Part shown: positions 26,328 through 35,697 of the stretch, in pieces | Layout: every line of letters begins with the position of its first letter | How positions within the stretch are numbered: position 1 is the stretch's first letter | Source: Candidatus Thorarchaeota archaeon | Lineage (GTDB): Archaea; Asgardarchaeota; Thorarchaeia; Thorarchaeales; Thorarchaeaceae | Assembly (NCBI GenBank): GCA_020348985.1 | Contig: CP070761.1 | Coordinates: 2,800,021-2,864,020 of the forward strand | Direction of reading: 5' to 3' | Length of the DNA: 64,000 nt | Translations under genes and position numbers: made by a program | Notes under the pieces: model-generated | What the model saw: only the letters and a program-made list of their open reading frames with translations | Told to the model about the DNA's origin: nothing | Databases searched by the model: none

Positions 26328-27353
26328 CTAGCAGCTACATGTAGCAAGAGCATAAGTATCGTCGATGAACATGTCCAGGAAATCATCTACTTCAGACAAG
26401 TCCATCTCTACTATATCCTGCTCAATCAGGAACACTAGATACCGTTCAATGCCAGACTTGTTCACGTTGTAGTCGTAGATAATCCGATTGAACGCAGTCT
26501 CAACGGTGGTCTCTGCCATACCAAGCCAGTTGATTGCTATATCGAGGGCCAACGAGGGGTTGTTCGCAATCCACTCTGTGGCCTGTCTGTGAATATCGAC
26601 TACCTTCTGTACGGTCACGGGATCTCCTTCAATGAAATCGTTGGAAGCTGCAAGAACGCAACAAGGATGTCGTGCCCAAATGTCGCCCGACAAGACTAAT
26701 GGTTCGGCCAGCCCGTCCGCCTGCGCTCTAGCAGGGAATGGTTCCCAGGCGATGAAAGCTGGGGAATCGACGGTAAGGGAGATTGCCATGTCTTGAGGCC
26801 TTGACTGCTCCAAGAAGACGTCGTTGACTGTCATGCCTGATTGATTCAGGGCCAATCTAAGCAAGAAGTTCTGCACCGTCGAGGGTCCCGGATGATAGAT
26901 TGTCTTACCTGCCAGATCTGTTATGTCTGAAATCACCCCTGCGTCATAGAGATCCTTCTTGACCATCAGAGCTGAGCCTTCATAGTTGGCCGCAGCAAGA
27001 ATAGTGACTTGTATCTGGGAGTTGATACCAAGTGTCAGGGCCGGCGCGGCGCCTAGGTAACCCATGTCAATCTGTCCTGCTTGGAATCCTCGCATCTCCT
27101 CAGCACCATTTCCATAGACAACCGTTTCGACTGTGAGGTTGGCTTCCTCAAACATGCCGTTATCCTGTGCTACTTTCAGAGCCAACTGATGGAGATCCTG
27201 GGACAGAAAGCCGATTCTGACATCGGGAGCAGCCGGTCGTGGCCAGAAAGCAATTACCGCTACTCCGGAAAAGACAACAATAATGGCGACTACCGCAGCT
27301 AATTCCCGATTTTCAAGACTTCGAACCAAGTGAACCGCCAATTCCAATTCCAA
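26328..27353 (-). CDS. ABC transporter substrate-binding protein, membrane-anchored
   Basis: A protein of about 341 residues of the SsuA/NMT1/THI5 binding-protein class, with an N-terminal hydrophobic helix (residues about 19-37) acting as anchor or signal, then DVRIGFLSQDLHQLALKVAQ, GFQAGQIDMGYLGAAPAL, DLAGKTIYHPGPS and SPAFIAWEPFPARAQ. Ligand unknown; the class binds sulfonates, nitrate, pyrimidines or riboflavin-like compounds. The start is a TTG (27353 or one of several TTGs just downstream); a CTATAAGA box about 16 bases upstream suggests that the transcript may begin inside this stretch, so a later TTG is possible. Confidence 0.82.
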   Translation of the reverse strand: MELELAVHLVRSLENRELAAVVAIIVVFSGVAVIAFWPRPAAPDVRIGFLSQDLHQLALKVAQDNGMFEEANLTVETVVYGNGAEEMRGFQAGQIDMGYLGAAPALTLGINSQIQVTILAAANYEGSALMVKKDLYDAGVISDITDLAGKTIYHPGPSTVQNFLLRLALNQSGMTVNDVFLEQSRPQDMAISLTVDSPAFIAWEPFPARAQADGLAEPLVLSGDIWARHPCCVLAASNDFIEGDPVTVQKVVDIHRQATEWIANNPSLALDIAINWLGMAETTVETAFNRIIYDYNVNKSGIERYLVFLIEQDIVEMDLSEVDDFLDMFIDDTYALATCSC

Positions 27354-27522
27354 GAAACTAGTCTTATAGAGATTGAGATACAGGATTGAGGCGCGATTGC
27401 TCAGGACAGAAGTAATATCTAGTATTCTGTTAGGGTCTCAATGTGCGGTTTAGGAGATCATTCACTATCCTAGATACGCAAGAGAAGGAGTGCGATTAGG
27501 TTCACGGGTGGTGAGACCTAGG

Positions 27523-27810
27523 ATGTCTTACAATCTTCCTGAAAGTGCAGTCATTGTTCTCGGAAGACTGCTGGATGGACCAAAATCGCCCAGGGAACTA
27601 AGTAGAAGTTCTAGGTTGCCTTTGCGAACGGTCTCGTTCGCGCTTCGCAAGCTCATGGAGCTTCGACTCTGCAAGAAAGTTCCCGATTTGCTTGATATGC
27701 GCAAAGCCGTATACTGTGTCAACACTAAAAGAATCGCAGAGCTGGAGATACGTTTGGATCAGATCCGTGCGATGGCCCGTCTGTATATGCGGTCTCTGGG
27801 ACAAGGATAA
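27523..27810 (+). CDS. Small winged-helix regulator
   Basis: A protein of about 95 residues with a MarR/ArsR-like winged helix: LGRLLDGPKSPRELSRSSRL, the recognition helix RTVSFALRKLMELRLCKKV, and a C-terminal helix. Start at ATG 27523 is supported by GGTGAG about 8 bases upstream; an in-frame GTG at 27490 would add 11 residues. It sits divergent to the binding protein of the ABC system and may regulate it, but no operator was found. Confidence 0.7.
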   Translation: MSYNLPESAVIVLGRLLDGPKSPRELSRSSRLPLRTVSFALRKLMELRLCKKVPDLLDMRKAVYCVNTKRIAELEIRLDQIRAMARLYMRSLGQG

Positions 27811-27959
27811 CCGTTTAGGATGCAGGTCGACAACATGGCTCACTTCAGTCCCTACTGTCTACTCTTAATGTCGATGACGTCATGAATGGCGCCTGGTCAT
27901 CCACTCTTCCCCCACGTGAAAGGCTACTTTGTCCAGCAGATTGATTAGCGAGTCAGCGT

Positions 27960-28346
27960 ATGAACGAGAGTATGACCTTGCGTGACCGAATCCCAGAGCA
28001 ACTCAGGCTTAGAGATGAGGTAACGTCTGTTCAGATGGATGAGGACGTCGCGGTCTTTCCAACCAGCGAGTATGTCCTATTGGAGATATCACACAAGGTT
28101 GGCAAAATCAACGTTTTCAAGATTGCAGGTACTGTAGGAGATCTCGTCAAGAATGACAGACGAATGGTAGCGATTAGAGGCTATGGTTTCAAGGGAATCG
28201 GACTCTCTGTCAGAATTGCTCATGAGCTAAAGAAGCGAGAGAAGAGATTCCAATACGTGATGACTTTCGACACCTTCGATGCTGCAGAGGCAGACAGCGA
28301 CAGTGAGCTGACGAGCGTACAGATAATCGTCATGCCGCCCGAATAG
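27960..28346 (+). CDS. Alba-superfamily-like protein (tentative)
   Basis: A 128-residue protein. The C-terminal 80 residues follow the Alba pattern: a strand and helix (MVAIRGYGFKGIGLSVRIAHELKKR), then a strand region ending TSVQIIVMPPE. Alba proteins bind nucleic acid and coat archaeal chromatin or RNA. The Alba lysine and RAxG-type loop is only partly preserved, so RNA or DNA binding is a guess. It begins at ATG 27960 with no clear ribosome binding site. The membrane zinc-ribbon gene follows 30 bases downstream. Confidence 0.5.
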   Translation: MNESMTLRDRIPEQLRLRDEVTSVQMDEDVAVFPTSEYVLLEISHKVGKINVFKIAGTVGDLVKNDRRMVAIRGYGFKGIGLSVRIAHELKKREKRFQYVMTFDTFDAAEADSDSELTSVQIIVMPPE

Positions 28347-28376
28347 CGGAGAAAACTGGAACAAGGAAAAGATCCC

Positions 28377-28988
28377 ATGTCAAACGAGAGCCCGGAGCAA
28401 GAGGATTTTGACGTCGAGTCTGTAGAGGGAGTAATCAGAGTCAAGGTCTCAGAGATTCAATTCCCTGAAGTCTGCCCGGTCTGTCTTGAGGATCCCGAGG
28501 ATTTGGTGGCCATAACAATTACTCAGACACCCCGAACTGGGAAGAAGGATTCCAACATAAGCAGTGCTTGGACTTCAGGAAGGAAGGAGGTCGATGTAGC
28601 TATAGCTGCACTTGAGGCGGCTGCTACATTCTGGGTGCCAGCTTGCATGTCTCATGGCTCTAAATCGGTGAGGACTCAAAGAAAGAGAGCAGTCGCATGG
28701 GTGTCCTTCTTTGTCTTCTTCTATCCCATCTTGATATCCATTCTTCTCACTGCAACGGCAATTCATTACAACATGTCGCTTCTTGAGCCGCTCGTGGGAC
28801 TAGCTCTCAGCTCGGGGCTATTCCTCCTGTTTGTAGGCTATGGGTATTATCCACGTGCTTTGGAAAAGGCAGTCCGCTTCATCGAATTAGACAGGCCCAG
28901 CAATAGTATATTCCTTCAGATAAGAGGCACGGAGTATAGGGAGATGTTTCTTGAACTCAACGGTATGAACGCGGATCTTCTCCAATAA
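28377..28988 (+). CDS. Membrane protein with N-terminal zinc-binding motif
   Basis: A 203-residue protein: an acidic N-terminus, then PEVCPVCLEDP, and CMSH near residue 90, which together could hold one zinc. Two transmembrane helices follow (residues about 107-130 and 135-157), then a C-terminal soluble tail with IFLQIRGTEYREMFLELNG. No catalytic motif. Likely a membrane-tethered cytosolic domain; unknown role. Confidence 0.65.
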   Translation: MSNESPEQEDFDVESVEGVIRVKVSEIQFPEVCPVCLEDPEDLVAITITQTPRTGKKDSNISSAWTSGRKEVDVAIAALEAAATFWVPACMSHGSKSVRTQRKRAVAWVSFFVFFYPILISILLTATAIHYNMSLLEPLVGLALSSGLFLLFVGYGYYPRALEKAVRFIELDRPSNSIFLQIRGTEYREMFLELNGMNADLLQ

Positions 28989-29065
28989 CACAGGAAGACT
29001 TTGAACGTTACATTGAAATGAATAGTATCTCCAGGTAGTTGGGAAAGACCTCAGGAGAAAGAGCA

Positions 29066-30286
29066 GTGGGCCGGGTGACGAAAACAACTGCATCACTTGC
29101 AATCGTTTTGATTCTCATCTTCATGACAGCTCCAGTTAGCCTGCAATACACGAGGTCTCCGGTTCTAGAAGTGCTCACAGGCACCAATCCTACTCTTGCT
29201 CAGGAGTACACAGAGAGTCTACCAATAAGGATAGAAGGCAACCTGTTCTTTGCCAACGGGCCTTGGAATGGCTCTGGCACCTCCGTGGATCCATATCTAA
29301 TCGAAGGACTAATGATTGAGGCGACAGAATCAGCCATTGAAATCTCTGGGACAGATGCTCACTTCGTAATCTCAGACTGTGTGCTGGTTGGCGATTACAC
29401 AGGCGACTCAGTAGGGATTCTTCTCTCCGATGTGACAAACGGACATATTCGGAACGTGATAGTCGAACACACGAGATACGGCATTCGCATCGCGAGTTCG
29501 GTGAACAACACAGTCAGCAACGTTTCAGTGAGTGGAAATTTCATTGGGCTTCAAATCGATCAGAGCAATCGAACATCGGCAGATTGGAACAGACTTTTTG
29601 GCAACACTTACGGAATTCATCTAGTCGGCGCTCGCGAATGCAATCTTACTGAGAACGTAATCTACGGCAACGAAGTTGTGGGTATCCTGATGGATGGGGA
29701 ATCGCAGAATTGCACGGCACTTCGAAACACCATCGGGTGGAATGGGCCGTCAGCGACAACCCCAAGCAACGCCATGGACAATGGTGCATTCAACCTCTGG
29801 TACGACGTAAATGAAAGCGCTGGAAACATGTGGTCCGACTACATTGGGGCTGGGCGGTACGAAATTAACGGAACATCAAACTCATTCGATCTCTACCCTG
29901 GCTTCTTGACTGATTTCATACAGCCAACTGTAGACTCACCTGAAGACCTGCGTCTCGAAGAGGGAGGGAATCCGGAGTCAATCTTGTGGAATGCGTCCGA
30001 TGAATATGCTAGAATGTATGAAGTCCTTCTAGACGGAGTTCGTATCATCTCCGACATATGGCGTGGTGGAACAGTGAACGTCACAGCCTTTCCAGAGCGC
30101 GTCGGGGCATACAACTACACATTGATTATCCAGGACGCAGTCGGCAATACCGCCATGGATACCGTGTATGTTGTAGTCATTCTACCGATGTTTGGAGGGC
30201 TAGGTACGACACAGATTCTCGTGTCTTCTGCCATGAGCGTCCTGGCAGTCATTCTTGTGGTTGTAATAATCAAGAAGATGCGCTAA
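29066..30286 (+). CDS. Secreted right-handed beta-helix protein, anchored
   Basis: A protein of about 406 residues. It has a signal peptide (hydrophobic residues about 6-26), a region of parallel beta-helix repeats of the NosD/CASH type (for example LIEGLMIEATESAIEISG, NGHIRNVIVEHTRYGIRIASS, NLTENVIYGNEVVGILMDGE), many N-glycosylation sequons, a beta domain, and a C-terminal transmembrane helix with KKMR. Such proteins usually lie on the cell surface or bind polysaccharide. I chose GTG 29066 because AGGAGA lies 7 bases upstream; a TTG at 29039 is possible. Its paralogue follows. Confidence 0.8.
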   Translation: MGRVTKTTASLAIVLILIFMTAPVSLQYTRSPVLEVLTGTNPTLAQEYTESLPIRIEGNLFFANGPWNGSGTSVDPYLIEGLMIEATESAIEISGTDAHFVISDCVLVGDYTGDSVGILLSDVTNGHIRNVIVEHTRYGIRIASSVNNTVSNVSVSGNFIGLQIDQSNRTSADWNRLFGNTYGIHLVGARECNLTENVIYGNEVVGILMDGESQNCTALRNTIGWNGPSATTPSNAMDNGAFNLWYDVNESAGNMWSDYIGAGRYEINGTSNSFDLYPGFLTDFIQPTVDSPEDLRLEEGGNPESILWNASDEYARMYEVLLDGVRIISDIWRGGTVNVTAFPERVGAYNYTLIIQDAVGNTAMDTVYVVVILPMFGGLGTTQILVSSAMSVLAVILVVVIIKKMR

Positions 30287-30336
30287 GGGGAACTCAAATA
30301 GCCACCTCCTTGACCCTCGATTTCGAGGAGATAGGC

Positions 30337-31638
30337 ATGATCGTTAAGTGCAGAGTTGCTGTCTTGATTGCCGTTGCTCTGCTGGTGGCTCTTGTTGTTC
30401 CTATTTTTGCACTACAGCATGGAACGATCTTCAGCTTTGTACACGATGAGAGCACACGAATCTCTGAAACCCACGTTGACCACGACCCAATCTCGATCGT
30501 AGGAAATGTCGACTTCCTGAATCAGGCATTTGCTGAAGGTTGGCCAGGAACAGGGACAGAGAGTGACCCAATCATAATCTCCGGTTTGAGAATCCAGTAT
30601 TCCGGACACATGTTCCGGGTTATAGACTCAGACCTCCATTTTGAGTTCACGGACAACATTCTGAATGGAATTGACCAAACATGGTGTGGACTATACATTG
30701 CAAACTCTTCGAACGGGAAAGTAATCAACAACACAATCTACAATGCGGCTGCAGGAATTCATGTTCTGTGGATCAATGATACAGTCATTACATCAAACAA
30801 AGTCTTTGAAAACTCCAATGCCGGAATCGCATTTGAGCGGGCCTGTCATAGGAACAACATTTCATGGAACTCGGTCCATTCGAATTTCTATTTCGGGATT
30901 GGTCTTGATTACAACTCCACCGCCAACGTTGTACACAACAATCTGATCACAAACACTCTTGGTAATGGCGTAATGCTCTGGGACGATTCCTATTTGAATC
31001 AAATCTACAACAACACAATCTTCGAGAACAATGGCAGTGGCGTGACAATCAGAGGGCATCACCAAAGAGTATACGACAATGTCATTGCGAACAATACACA
31101 GGATGGCATTCTAGTCTCTGCATCTTTCTGCCAAATCGAGAACAACACTCTATTGGGAAACTCTCGATCTGGGGTTCACATGTACACATTTTGGGATGAC
31201 GAAGTAGGGAATGAGATATCCGGCAACTCGATACTCAGCAATGGCAGATATGCAGTGGACATCGGCGCACGCTGTGACAACAACACTGTCGAGTACAACA
31301 ATATCATCGACAACTGTGAAGGTTCTCAGGTTTGCGACAACGGCCTACACAACGTGATTCGGCACAATTACTGGAACCCCTGGAATGCAACAGACACTGA
31401 TTTTAATGGAATTGTAGATTACCCATATCTGGCCTTGGGCTCGTCAGAGAACGTTGACTCCTCTCCAGCACTTGAGCCTTTTGATGGACTTCCTACTGAC
31501 TATGTATTCAGTCCGAATGCTGCTTCAGAAGTCCAGGATTCGGACTCGCAGCCTTACGAAGCGATTTTCGTGGCTTCTGTGGGCATCCTCATTGTTGCCT
31601 TAGCAGTCTGGCGTCTTAGGAAAAGAGATTTCTCTTGA
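30337..31638 (+). CDS. Secreted right-handed beta-helix protein, second copy
   Basis: A 433-residue paralogue of the preceding protein, starting at ATG 30337 with GAGGAG 6 bases upstream. Signal peptide at residues 1-25, about ten NNT-rich beta-helix rungs (KVINNTIYNAAAGIHVL, NVVHNNLITNTLGNGVMLW, QIYNNTIFENNGSGVTI and so on), a NosD-like end with NYWNPWNATDTDFNGIVDYPY, and a C-terminal transmembrane helix followed by RLRKRD. Dense NxT sequons suggest heavy N-glycosylation. Likely a surface protein; role unknown. Confidence 0.82.
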   Translation: MIVKCRVAVLIAVALLVALVVPIFALQHGTIFSFVHDESTRISETHVDHDPISIVGNVDFLNQAFAEGWPGTGTESDPIIISGLRIQYSGHMFRVIDSDLHFEFTDNILNGIDQTWCGLYIANSSNGKVINNTIYNAAAGIHVLWINDTVITSNKVFENSNAGIAFERACHRNNISWNSVHSNFYFGIGLDYNSTANVVHNNLITNTLGNGVMLWDDSYLNQIYNNTIFENNGSGVTIRGHHQRVYDNVIANNTQDGILVSASFCQIENNTLLGNSRSGVHMYTFWDDEVGNEISGNSILSNGRYAVDIGARCDNNTVEYNNIIDNCEGSQVCDNGLHNVIRHNYWNPWNATDTDFNGIVDYPYLALGSSENVDSSPALEPFDGLPTDYVFSPNAASEVQDSDSQPYEAIFVASVGILIVALAVWRLRKRDFS

Positions 31639-31645
31639 GTACGCC

Positions 31646-31660
31646 ACTAAATAAATAAGT
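31646..31660 (+). promoter_or_regulatory. TATA region of the 2-oxoacid oxidoreductase operon
   Basis: ACTAAATAAATAAGT lies about 50 bases before the first ATG at 31707; predicted transcription start near 31680, upstream of GGTGA at 31699-31703. Confidence 0.5.
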
Positions 31661-31706
31661 CCCGCACTTCGAGCCTCCCTCGTTGCATCTCCGCTGTAGG
31701 TGAGAT

Positions 31707-32285
31707 ATGATGGCGCTTGATTTCGCGAAAGGTATCACTGAGTTCAGATGGCACGGTCGCGGCGGGCAAGGTGTTGTAACATCCAATCAGATGCTTGGCA
31801 AGGCTGCACTTGCCGAGGGAAATTACATTCAGGCTTTTCCAGAGTTTGGACCGGAACGAACCGGAGCCCCCGTTCGAGCCTTCCTGAGAATGAGCAAGAA
31901 TCCTATCCAGATATACGCCCAGGTCTATTCACCAGACGTTGTAATCTGTATAGACCCGACGTTGCTGGACGTGGTCGACCCAACAAGCGGCCTCAAGGAA
32001 GACGGCACTCTTGTTGTCAACACCACGATGAGTCCACAGGAGGTTAGGGACAAGTATGGCTTCAAGACTGGTACTGCTGTCACAGTTGACGCAACCAGAA
32101 TTGCATTGGAGGTTATGGGACGACCATTCTACAACATGCCAACGATGGCGGCGGCCATAGAGGCCACGAAGGTCGTCAAGATAGAGACCGTCATCGACGC
32201 AGTCATGGAGCGATATCCTGGGAAAGTTGGAGAATTGAACAAGACGGCTATTCTGAGAGCCTGTGAGGAGGAGCAAATAGGATGA
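31707..32285 (+). CDS. porC: 2-oxoacid:ferredoxin oxidoreductase gamma subunit
   Basis: A 192-residue gamma subunit with the diagnostic N-terminus RWHGRGGQGVVTSNQMLGKA and FGPERTGAPVRAF, followed by the usual oligomer-contact region. It is part of the four-gene gamma-delta-alpha-beta operon. Pyruvate or branched-chain 2-oxoacids are likely substrates, giving acyl-CoA, CO2 and reduced ferredoxin. ATG 31707 and the next ATG 31710 are both reachable from GGTGA at 31699. The stop overlaps the next start (ATGA). Confidence 0.9.
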   Translation: MMALDFAKGITEFRWHGRGGQGVVTSNQMLGKAALAEGNYIQAFPEFGPERTGAPVRAFLRMSKNPIQIYAQVYSPDVVICIDPTLLDVVDPTSGLKEDGTLVVNTTMSPQEVRDKYGFKTGTAVTVDATRIALEVMGRPFYNMPTMAAAIEATKVVKIETVIDAVMERYPGKVGELNKTAILRACEEEQIG

Positions 32286-32578
32286 GCGAGAAGTTTGACG
32301 AGATTCCCATGGCAGGGAACATAATCAAGCCAGGAAACGCGGAGGAATACAAGACAGGCGGTTGGCGTGCTGAGAGACCACTCCACACACCAGAGACCTG
32401 TCTGTGGGTGAAGAACGGTAGCTGCGGAAGATGCTGGATCTATTGCCCTGACATGTCTGTGGTTCTTACCGAGAAGGACGGCAAGCACTCCCATCAGTTC
32501 AACTATGACTACTGCAAGGGTTGCGGCATCTGTGCAAATGAATGCCCGACTGACAGTATCAGAATGGAGGGCGAATAG
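32282..32578 (+). CDS. porD: 2-oxoacid:ferredoxin oxidoreductase delta subunit (ferredoxin)
   Basis: A 98-residue ferredoxin-like subunit with two cysteine clusters, CGRCWIYCP and CKGCGICANECP, binding two [4Fe-4S] centres that pass electrons from the ThDP centre to ferredoxin. Its ATG overlaps the gamma-subunit stop; the alpha subunit starts 2 bases after its stop. Confidence 0.92.
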   Translation: MSEKFDEIPMAGNIIKPGNAEEYKTGGWRAERPLHTPETCLWVKNGSCGRCWIYCPDMSVVLTEKDGKHSHQFNYDYCKGCGICANECPTDSIRMEGE

Positions 32579-32579
32579 A

Positions 32580-33755
32580 GTGACAGAGATTGAAGGACTA
32601 ACTGGCGACGCTGCTATTGCACACGCTCTGAAGCAGTGTGATGTAGATGTTCTTGCGATGTATCCAATCACACCTCAGACCATCATTGTTGAGGACTACG
32701 CACGGTTTGTGGCAAACGGCGAAGTAAACACCAAGCTGATTGCAACGGAATCAGAGCATAGCGCCATGTCTGCATGTGTAGGGGCATCAGCGGCAGGTGC
32801 ACGAGTTGCCACAGCGACTGCATCAGCGGGTCTTGCTCTGATGTGGGAGATTCTGTACTGTGCAGCCTCCATGCGAATGCCCATCGTACTGACTATTGCG
32901 AATCGAGCATTGTCGGCACCAATCAACATTCACAATGACTGGAGCGACACCTACGGAGCCAGAGACAGCGGCTTCATCCAGCTGTACTGTCAGAGCTCTC
33001 AGGAGGCATATGACACCACAATCATGGCCTTTCGGATAGGAGAGGACAGCGATGTGCTCCTTCCTGTTATGGTCTGTATTGATGGCTTCATTCTGAGTCA
33101 CAACGTGGAGAGAGTTGAGATGCTTCCGGACGAGAAGGTACAGAAGTTTGTCGGAGTTAGGAAGCACTACCAGAATCTAGATCCTGCCAACCCAATCACG
33201 ATGGGCCCCTTGGCATTAACAGACTACTACTTCGAGTTCAAGGAACAGCAGGACAGAGCCATCAAGCGAGTCCCGGAGGTCTACAAGAAAGTGGAGGCCG
33301 AGTTCAAGAAGATGACCGGCCGCTCCTATGGTATGTTCGAGGAGTACAAGACTGACGATGCAGACATCATCATCTTCACACACAGCACTCCCGGTGGTAC
33401 AGCAAAGGTTGTTGCTGACGCCCTGAGAGAGAAGGGTGAGAAAGTAGGAGTTCTGCGGCTCAAGATGTTCAGACCGTTTCCTGCGAAAGAGGTGGCGGAG
33501 GCGGTGAAGCATGCAAAGGCTGTGGCAGTCTTCGAGAAGTGCATGTCGTTCGGAGCGGCGGGAAATCCTCTTGCCCTCGAACTTCGGACTGCATTGTATG
33601 ACCAAGACACGAAGCCTATGGTGACCAATTTTGTGATAGGTCTGGGAGGAAGAGATGTCCCGCCGAGTACGCTGGTTGAAGGTCTTGAGAAGACGAAGGA
33701 GTACTTGACAAAAGGAGAGGCTCCTCTCTATGAGACACTGGGGGTGCGGAAATAA
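32580..33755 (+). CDS. porA: 2-oxoacid:ferredoxin oxidoreductase alpha subunit
   Basis: A 391-residue alpha subunit beginning at GTG 32580 with GGAGG 9 bases upstream; readings that start earlier run into the ferredoxin gene. Motifs MYPITPQTIIVEDYA, TESEHSAMSACVGASAAGARV and IHNDWSDTYGARDSGFIQLYC are family hallmarks. It forms the catalytic dimer with the beta subunit. The sequence cannot separate pyruvate from 2-oxoisovalerate specificity with certainty. Confidence 0.92.
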   Translation: MTEIEGLTGDAAIAHALKQCDVDVLAMYPITPQTIIVEDYARFVANGEVNTKLIATESEHSAMSACVGASAAGARVATATASAGLALMWEILYCAASMRMPIVLTIANRALSAPINIHNDWSDTYGARDSGFIQLYCQSSQEAYDTTIMAFRIGEDSDVLLPVMVCIDGFILSHNVERVEMLPDEKVQKFVGVRKHYQNLDPANPITMGPLALTDYYFEFKEQQDRAIKRVPEVYKKVEAEFKKMTGRSYGMFEEYKTDDADIIIFTHSTPGGTAKVVADALREKGEKVGVLRLKMFRPFPAKEVAEAVKHAKAVAVFEKCMSFGAAGNPLALELRTALYDQDTKPMVTNFVIGLGGRDVPPSTLVEGLEKTKEYLTKGEAPLYETLGVRK

Positions 33756-34696
33756 TGGCAATGAAGCTCAAAGACATGATTGCAAAGGATGAGATTCTCA
33801 GCTCCGGTCACAGGATGTGCGCAGGATGCGCCGCGCCGACCGTGGTTAAGCTCATGGGTATGGCTCTGAGAGGACCCACAATAGTCTGCGAAGCGACTGG
33901 ATGCCTTGAGGTTGCAACCACCATCTATCCGTATACAGCGTGGAAGATTCCATGGATACACGTGGCATTCGAGAATGCAGCAGCCGTAGCATCAGGCATA
34001 GTCGAGGGAATAGACGCCATGAGGGAGAAAGGCCGCTGGGAACACGAAACGACCGATGTCATCGCAATCGGAGGAGATGGGGGTACCTTCGACATTGGTT
34101 TTGGTGCCATCAGCGGAGCCTTGGAACGAGGTCACAAGTTCGTATATCTCTGCTACGACAATGGCGCCTATCAGAACACAGGCATCCAGAGATCCGGTGC
34201 GACATTTCCAGGCCAAGAGACTACAACGTCCTGGGCAGGCAAGGTTGAGCCGGGCAAAAGACAACGCAAGAAACCGCTGGCAGAGATTGTTGCGGCCCAC
34301 AAGATTCCCTACGTTGCCACTACAACCCCATACCATCATAGGGACTTCATCCAGAAGTTCCAGAAGGCATTGGAGGCAGATGGCCCGGCTTTCATCCATG
34401 CATACTCTCCCTGCCCGAGAGGTTGGAGAGTTGAATCATCCAAGAGCATGGAGCTGGCCAAGCTTGCTGTCGAAGTAGGTCTACACCCATTGTTTGAGGT
34501 CATTGACGGTGAAGAGTTCATCATGTCAGGCCCAAGTAAACGTCTGAAGGAACTCAAGCCTCTTGATGAATACCTGAAACCTCAGGGACAGTTCAAGCAC
34601 CTCTTCACACCTCAATGGGAGTACTTCCGAAAGGAGATTCAGGAGCAAGTCAATAGAGACTGGGAACTTCTGAAAAAGAAGTGTGGAATTGAGTAG
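33755..34696 (+). CDS. porB: 2-oxoacid:ferredoxin oxidoreductase beta subunit (ThDP)
   Basis: A 313-residue beta subunit with the cluster-binding MCAGCAAP and EATGCLEV motifs and the ThDP motif GDGGTFDIGFGAISG through CYDNGAYQNTGIQRSG. It is the last of the four subunits; the ATG at 33755 shares its A with the alpha stop codon. Expected to decarboxylate a 2-oxoacid in central carbon or amino-acid metabolism. Confidence 0.93.
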   Translation: MAMKLKDMIAKDEILSSGHRMCAGCAAPTVVKLMGMALRGPTIVCEATGCLEVATTIYPYTAWKIPWIHVAFENAAAVASGIVEGIDAMREKGRWEHETTDVIAIGGDGGTFDIGFGAISGALERGHKFVYLCYDNGAYQNTGIQRSGATFPGQETTTSWAGKVEPGKRQRKKPLAEIVAAHKIPYVATTTPYHHRDFIQKFQKALEADGPAFIHAYSPCPRGWRVESSKSMELAKLAVEVGLHPLFEVIDGEEFIMSGPSKRLKELKPLDEYLKPQGQFKHLFTPQWEYFRKEIQEQVNRDWELLKKKCGIE

Positions 34697-34764
34697 TACA
34701 GCAGTTCAGACTCAGATTCCTGGCTTAAGTAGGACTTAAGGACAATGCCGCCCTTGGCGAGTCG

Positions 34765-35580
34765 ATGACAGAATACTTTCCGTTTGACAAAGACCGACCA
34801 TTGATCATGGCACACTGGAGCAATCCGTTGGCAGCACCGCAGAATACGCTGGAGGCTTTGAGGAGCGGCGTAGAGGCTGGAGCAGACGTATTGGAAACGG
34901 ACTTGAGGTTGACTAAGGACAACGAACTAGTTCTCTTTCATGATGATAACATGCTTCAAACATCCGGAATAGATACCACAGTCCGAGACCTTACGCTGGA
35001 CGAATTCTTGGATACCGACATCTGCAGTGCCACTTCCTATGACGGTGGAGATACCTTCCCTTTCAGTGGATGGGGAGCAAAGGGAGTCTCCCTTAGAGAT
35101 GCGCTGAGTGAATTCCCGGAGATGGTCTTCAATCTCGACATGAAGGACAGCTTCAAGGAGGTTCCGGACATTCTTACTGATCTAATCAGGGAACTGGGCC
35201 GAGAGCAATCCGTGATTGTTGCTAGCTATAACGACGCACAGATTGATCGATTTCGTCATCTGATGCCTTCTGTTCCAACGTCTGCGTGTCCCTCTGAAGT
35301 CTCGCGATTTGTCTTTGCTGTCAATATGAGGCTCACGAGAGCGGTTGCCAGAAACCCACAGTATCGAGTCTTCCAAGTTCCACTTGACTACGGAAGGATC
35401 AAGGTGCTAGACACCAGATTCGTTGAAGCGGCGCACAAACGAAACATAGCTGTACATGCCTGGACCATCAATGATAGAGAGACAATGGAGCACTTGTTAG
35501 ATGTAGGTGTTGACGGGATTTTCACCGATGACCCCAAGATGCTAAGAGAGTTGCTCGCGGACAGAGGCTTGTTGACCTAG
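34765..35580 (+). CDS. Glycerophosphodiester-phosphodiesterase-like protein with altered active site
   Basis: A 271-residue TIM-barrel protein of the GDPD family. LETDLRLTKD supplies the metal-binding Glu44 and Asp46, and LFHDDNM the second catalytic His (59). The C-terminal VHAWTINDRETMEHLLDVG and GIFTDDP motifs are classical. Two usual positions differ: the HRG motif reads HWS (residues 17-19), and the PENT motif reads PQNT (25-28), changing a metal-ligand Glu to Gln. It might use a different substrate or be weakly active. It stands alone between the por operon and the small cysteine protein. Confidence 0.8.
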   Translation: MTEYFPFDKDRPLIMAHWSNPLAAPQNTLEALRSGVEAGADVLETDLRLTKDNELVLFHDDNMLQTSGIDTTVRDLTLDEFLDTDICSATSYDGGDTFPFSGWGAKGVSLRDALSEFPEMVFNLDMKDSFKEVPDILTDLIRELGREQSVIVASYNDAQIDRFRHLMPSVPTSACPSEVSRFVFAVNMRLTRAVARNPQYRVFQVPLDYGRIKVLDTRFVEAAHKRNIAVHAWTINDRETMEHLLDVGVDGIFTDDPKMLRELLADRGLLT

Positions 35581-35697
35581 TGTGGATTAATGCCCCCCAA
35601 TTATCTTAATATGTATGGAGAAGTGCATTGGTTTAGTTCCCATCTCTGCAAACTGTGAGATGTGGGGCAGCCTACGACCAATGCTGAGGAAATAACG

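Noticed and set aside
32129..32671. 180-codon frame on the - strand
   Set aside because: Shadow of the porC, porD and porA genes, whose motifs are unmistakable on the + strand.
33216..33761. 181-codon frame on the - strand
   Set aside because: Antisense shadow of porA; no motif.
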